DNA from: an uncultured Lachnospira sp.
Lineage (GTDB): Bacteria; Bacillota; Clostridia; Lachnospirales; Lachnospiraceae
Assembly (NCBI GenBank): GCA_944381165.1
Contig: CALWKC010000006.1
Span: forward strand, 1-64,000
Length of the DNA: 64,000 nt
Direction of reading: 5' to 3'
Shown: positions 62,646 through 64,000 of the stretch, one piece after another
Numbering within the stretch: the stretch's first letter is position 1
Layout: every line of letters starts with the position of its first letter
The notes under the pieces: model-generated
What the model was told of the DNA's origin: nothing
The model's input: the letters and a program-made list of their open reading frames with translations, nothing else
Database searches by the model: none
Made by a program: the position numbers and the translations under genes

Positions 62646-63293
62646 ATGACGAAAAAGCAGCTTGCACTTGAAGTTATAGACAGATTAAAGAAAGAATATC
62701 CAGATGCGGGATGTACGCTTGAGTATGACGACGCGTGGAAGCTTCTGGTCAGTGTAAGACTTGCTGCGCAGTGTACAGATGCGAGGGTAAATATTGTGGT
62801 TGAGGGCTTATTTGAGAAATATACTTCGGTTGCAGCGCTGGCTGAGGCAGACGTCGATGATATAGAAAGAATTGTACACCCGTGCGGGCTGGGAAGGAGC
62901 AAGGCGAGGGATATAAGCGCCTGTATGAAGATGCTGCATGAGGAATACAATGACTGTGTGCCGGACGATTTTGACGCTCTGCTTAAGCTTCCGGGAGTGG
63001 GAAGGAAGAGCGCAAATCTGATTATGGGAGACGTGTTCGGAAAGCCGGCTATTGTCACTGATACGCACTGTATCAGACTTTCTAACAGAATAGGGCTTGT
63101 AAAAGATATAAAAGAGCCTAAAAAGGTTGAAATGGAGCTGTGGAAAATTATTCCGCCTGAGGAGGGAAGCGATTTGTGCCACAGGCTGGTTTATCACGGA
63201 AGAGACGTCTGTACGGCACGCACAAAACCACATTGCAGCAAATGCTGCCTTTTTGATATATGCAAAAGGAACGGGGTAAAAGAGTATGATTAG
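62646..63293 (+). CDS. nth: Endonuclease III (DNA glycosylase)
   Basis: A 215-residue bifunctional glycosylase/AP lyase for oxidised pyrimidines. It has the helix-hairpin-helix LPGVGRKSANLIMG with catalytic lysine nearby, the catalytic Asp in VTDTHCIRLSNRIGL, and the 4Fe-4S loop C-x6-C-x2-C-x5-C-like CTARTKPHCSKCCLFDIC. The ATG at 62646 follows the RBS copy at the end of the repeat. Longer starts lie in repeat sequence. It overlaps the next gene by eight bases. Confidence 0.95.
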   Translation: MTKKQLALEVIDRLKKEYPDAGCTLEYDDAWKLLVSVRLAAQCTDARVNIVVEGLFEKYTSVAALAEADVDDIERIVHPCGLGRSKARDISACMKMLHEEYNDCVPDDFDALLKLPGVGRKSANLIMGDVFGKPAIVTDTHCIRLSNRIGLVKDIKEPKKVEMELWKIIPPEEGSDLCHRLVYHGRDVCTARTKPHCSKCCLFDICKRNGVKEYD

Positions 63294-64000
63294 AGAGGAG
63301 AGCCTTTCGGAAATTTCTGACGGCAGACTATACACCGAAAATGATATGGTGCGGGCAGATACAGGAAACTGTGCAGGGTGCACGCAGGTCTGCTGCAGGG
63401 GAATGGAGTCGTCCATTGTGCTCGACCCATATGATGTGTACAGGCTTACAAGAAGGCTTCAGACTACGTTTGATAAGCTTCTGGATGATAAAAAAATAGA
63501 AATAAATATTGTCGACGGAATAATGCTTCCGAATATGAAAATGGCACCGGACACTAACGCCTGCGGTTTTCTGGGTAAGGATGACAGATGTCTTATACAT
63601 GACGCCAGACCGGGAGTGTGCAGGCTTTTTCCTCTTGGGCGTTATTGGGAGAACGAGAGCAGCTACAAGTATATATTGCAGAAAGACCAGTGCCATAAGC
63701 CGGGGCTTTCAAAGATAAAGGTGAAAAAGTGGATTGACATGCACGAGGGAAGCGCTTACGAGCATTTTATAGTGTCATGGCATAAGTATCTTAAAAGAAC
63801 GGAAGCTGCGGTGCGAGAGCTTGCGGCAGAGTGTGCGTCAGAACAGACGGAGAACACATTGGAGGAGAGCCGGACGCAGACTTCAGGATCTTCGATGACT
63901 CCGGAGCAGCAGATACGTGTTATATGTCTTTATACGCTTAAGACATTTTACGCAGCTGGGTATAAAGCCTCTGATGAAAATGATTTTTTCAGTGAAATTG
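63286..64000 (+). CDS. YkgJ-type cysteine-cluster protein (partial)
   Basis: The frame starts at ATG 63286, overlapping nth, and runs off the right edge after 238 codons. CAGCTQVCCRGM, then CGFLGKDDRCLIHDARPGVCRLFP form the eight-cysteine CxCCxx...C pattern of the YkgJ/UPF0153 family, thought to bind zinc or iron. The C-terminal part seen here is helical. The overlap with nth implies joint expression. Function unknown. Confidence 0.85.
   Translation, partial: MIREESLSEISDGRLYTENDMVRADTGNCAGCTQVCCRGMESSIVLDPYDVYRLTRRLQTTFDKLLDDKKIEINIVDGIMLPNMKMAPDTNACGFLGKDDRCLIHDARPGVCRLFPLGRYWENESSYKYILQKDQCHKPGLSKIKVKKWIDMHEGSAYEHFIVSWHKYLKRTEAAVRELAAECASEQTENTLEESRTQTSGSSMTPEQQIRVICLYTLKTFYAAGYKASDENDFFSEI

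Noticed and set aside
1..64000. CRISPR arrays, tRNA or rRNA genes
   Set aside because: No regularly spaced direct repeats, cloverleaf-like sequences or rRNA segments were found on either strand by reading.

Overview
The window is a 64 kb piece of chromosome from a low-to-moderate-GC, spore-forming Firmicute. It is most likely a gut Lachnospiraceae of the Agathobacter/Eubacterium rectale/Roseburia type. This inference rests on the spc-alpha ribosomal gene order with a KOW-domain gene between map and infA, an enlarged L17, an EcfA1A2T module followed by truA, a spore photoproduct lyase, strong AGGAGG ribosome-binding sites and abundant rho-independent terminators. No rRNA, tRNA or CRISPR array was seen.

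Layout. 1-16.5 kb is conserved core: the end of rpsE, then rpmD-rplO-secY-adk-map-KOW-infA, then rpmJ-rpsM-rpsK-rpsD-rpoA-rplQ, ecfA1A2T, truA, and later rplM-rpsI. Between truA and rplM sits a three-gene secreted protein/lipoprotein/permease unit with its own promoter (11.45-15.4 kb).

16.5-27 kb is a complete 10.3 kb integrated element in the 3' end of rpsI. It is bounded by two identical 80-bp copies of the rpsI tail plus terminator, with arm-type repeats inside both ends. It carries a tyrosine integrase and a leftward regulator-like gene facing a rightward operon: small DNA-binding proteins, a D5/P4-type primase-helicase, an HNH nuclease, a TerS-like protein, a serine recombinase and a sigma-70 family factor. 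No relaxase, capsid or large terminase gene is present, so it looks more like a phage satellite or non-conjugative integrative element than a prophage or ICE.

27-32.2 kb is a decayed second element of the same integration family. Directly beyond the right attachment site lie a diverged copy of the left end and the first 34 codons of a related integrase. These are followed by AT-rich pseudogene debris, then a defence cassette: wHTH-DUF3883 nuclease-like protein, D12-class adenine methylase, probable TdeIII-like restriction enzyme, and a TIR-domain gene broken by a single-base frameshift. A truncated DNA methyltransferase ends the region.

32.3-64 kb is chromosomal accessory and housekeeping DNA. 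It holds a DUF5808/PH membrane protein, an HscC-type Hsp70 overlapping a J-domain-like protein, an ABC ATPase and permease, small enzymes, a PL9 pectate lyase, an Fe-S aldo/keto reductase, a nucleosidase-like/spore photoproduct lyase pair, SDR and Gfo/Idh enzymes, a divergent MGMT-like protein, and an NSS transporter. It continues with an ABC exporter coupled to a PqqD-HPr-kinase-like fusion, an OPT transporter overlapping an orphan PqqD gene, a large Fe-S/FAD oxidoreductase followed by hypA, a DUF5692 gene and hypB, then nth and a YkgJ-type protein running off the edge.

The most unusual signal outside the integrated region is a family of structured intergenic repeats at ribosome-binding sites (about 37.3 and 62.5 kb, a remnant at 39.0 kb). 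Each full copy is flanked by near-duplicate RBS sequence, carries a small ORF, and can form several hairpins plus an H-type pseudoknot. Two further pseudoknot-capable leaders (48.25 and 57.2 kb) share the same UUUGUG/CACAAA stem closure.
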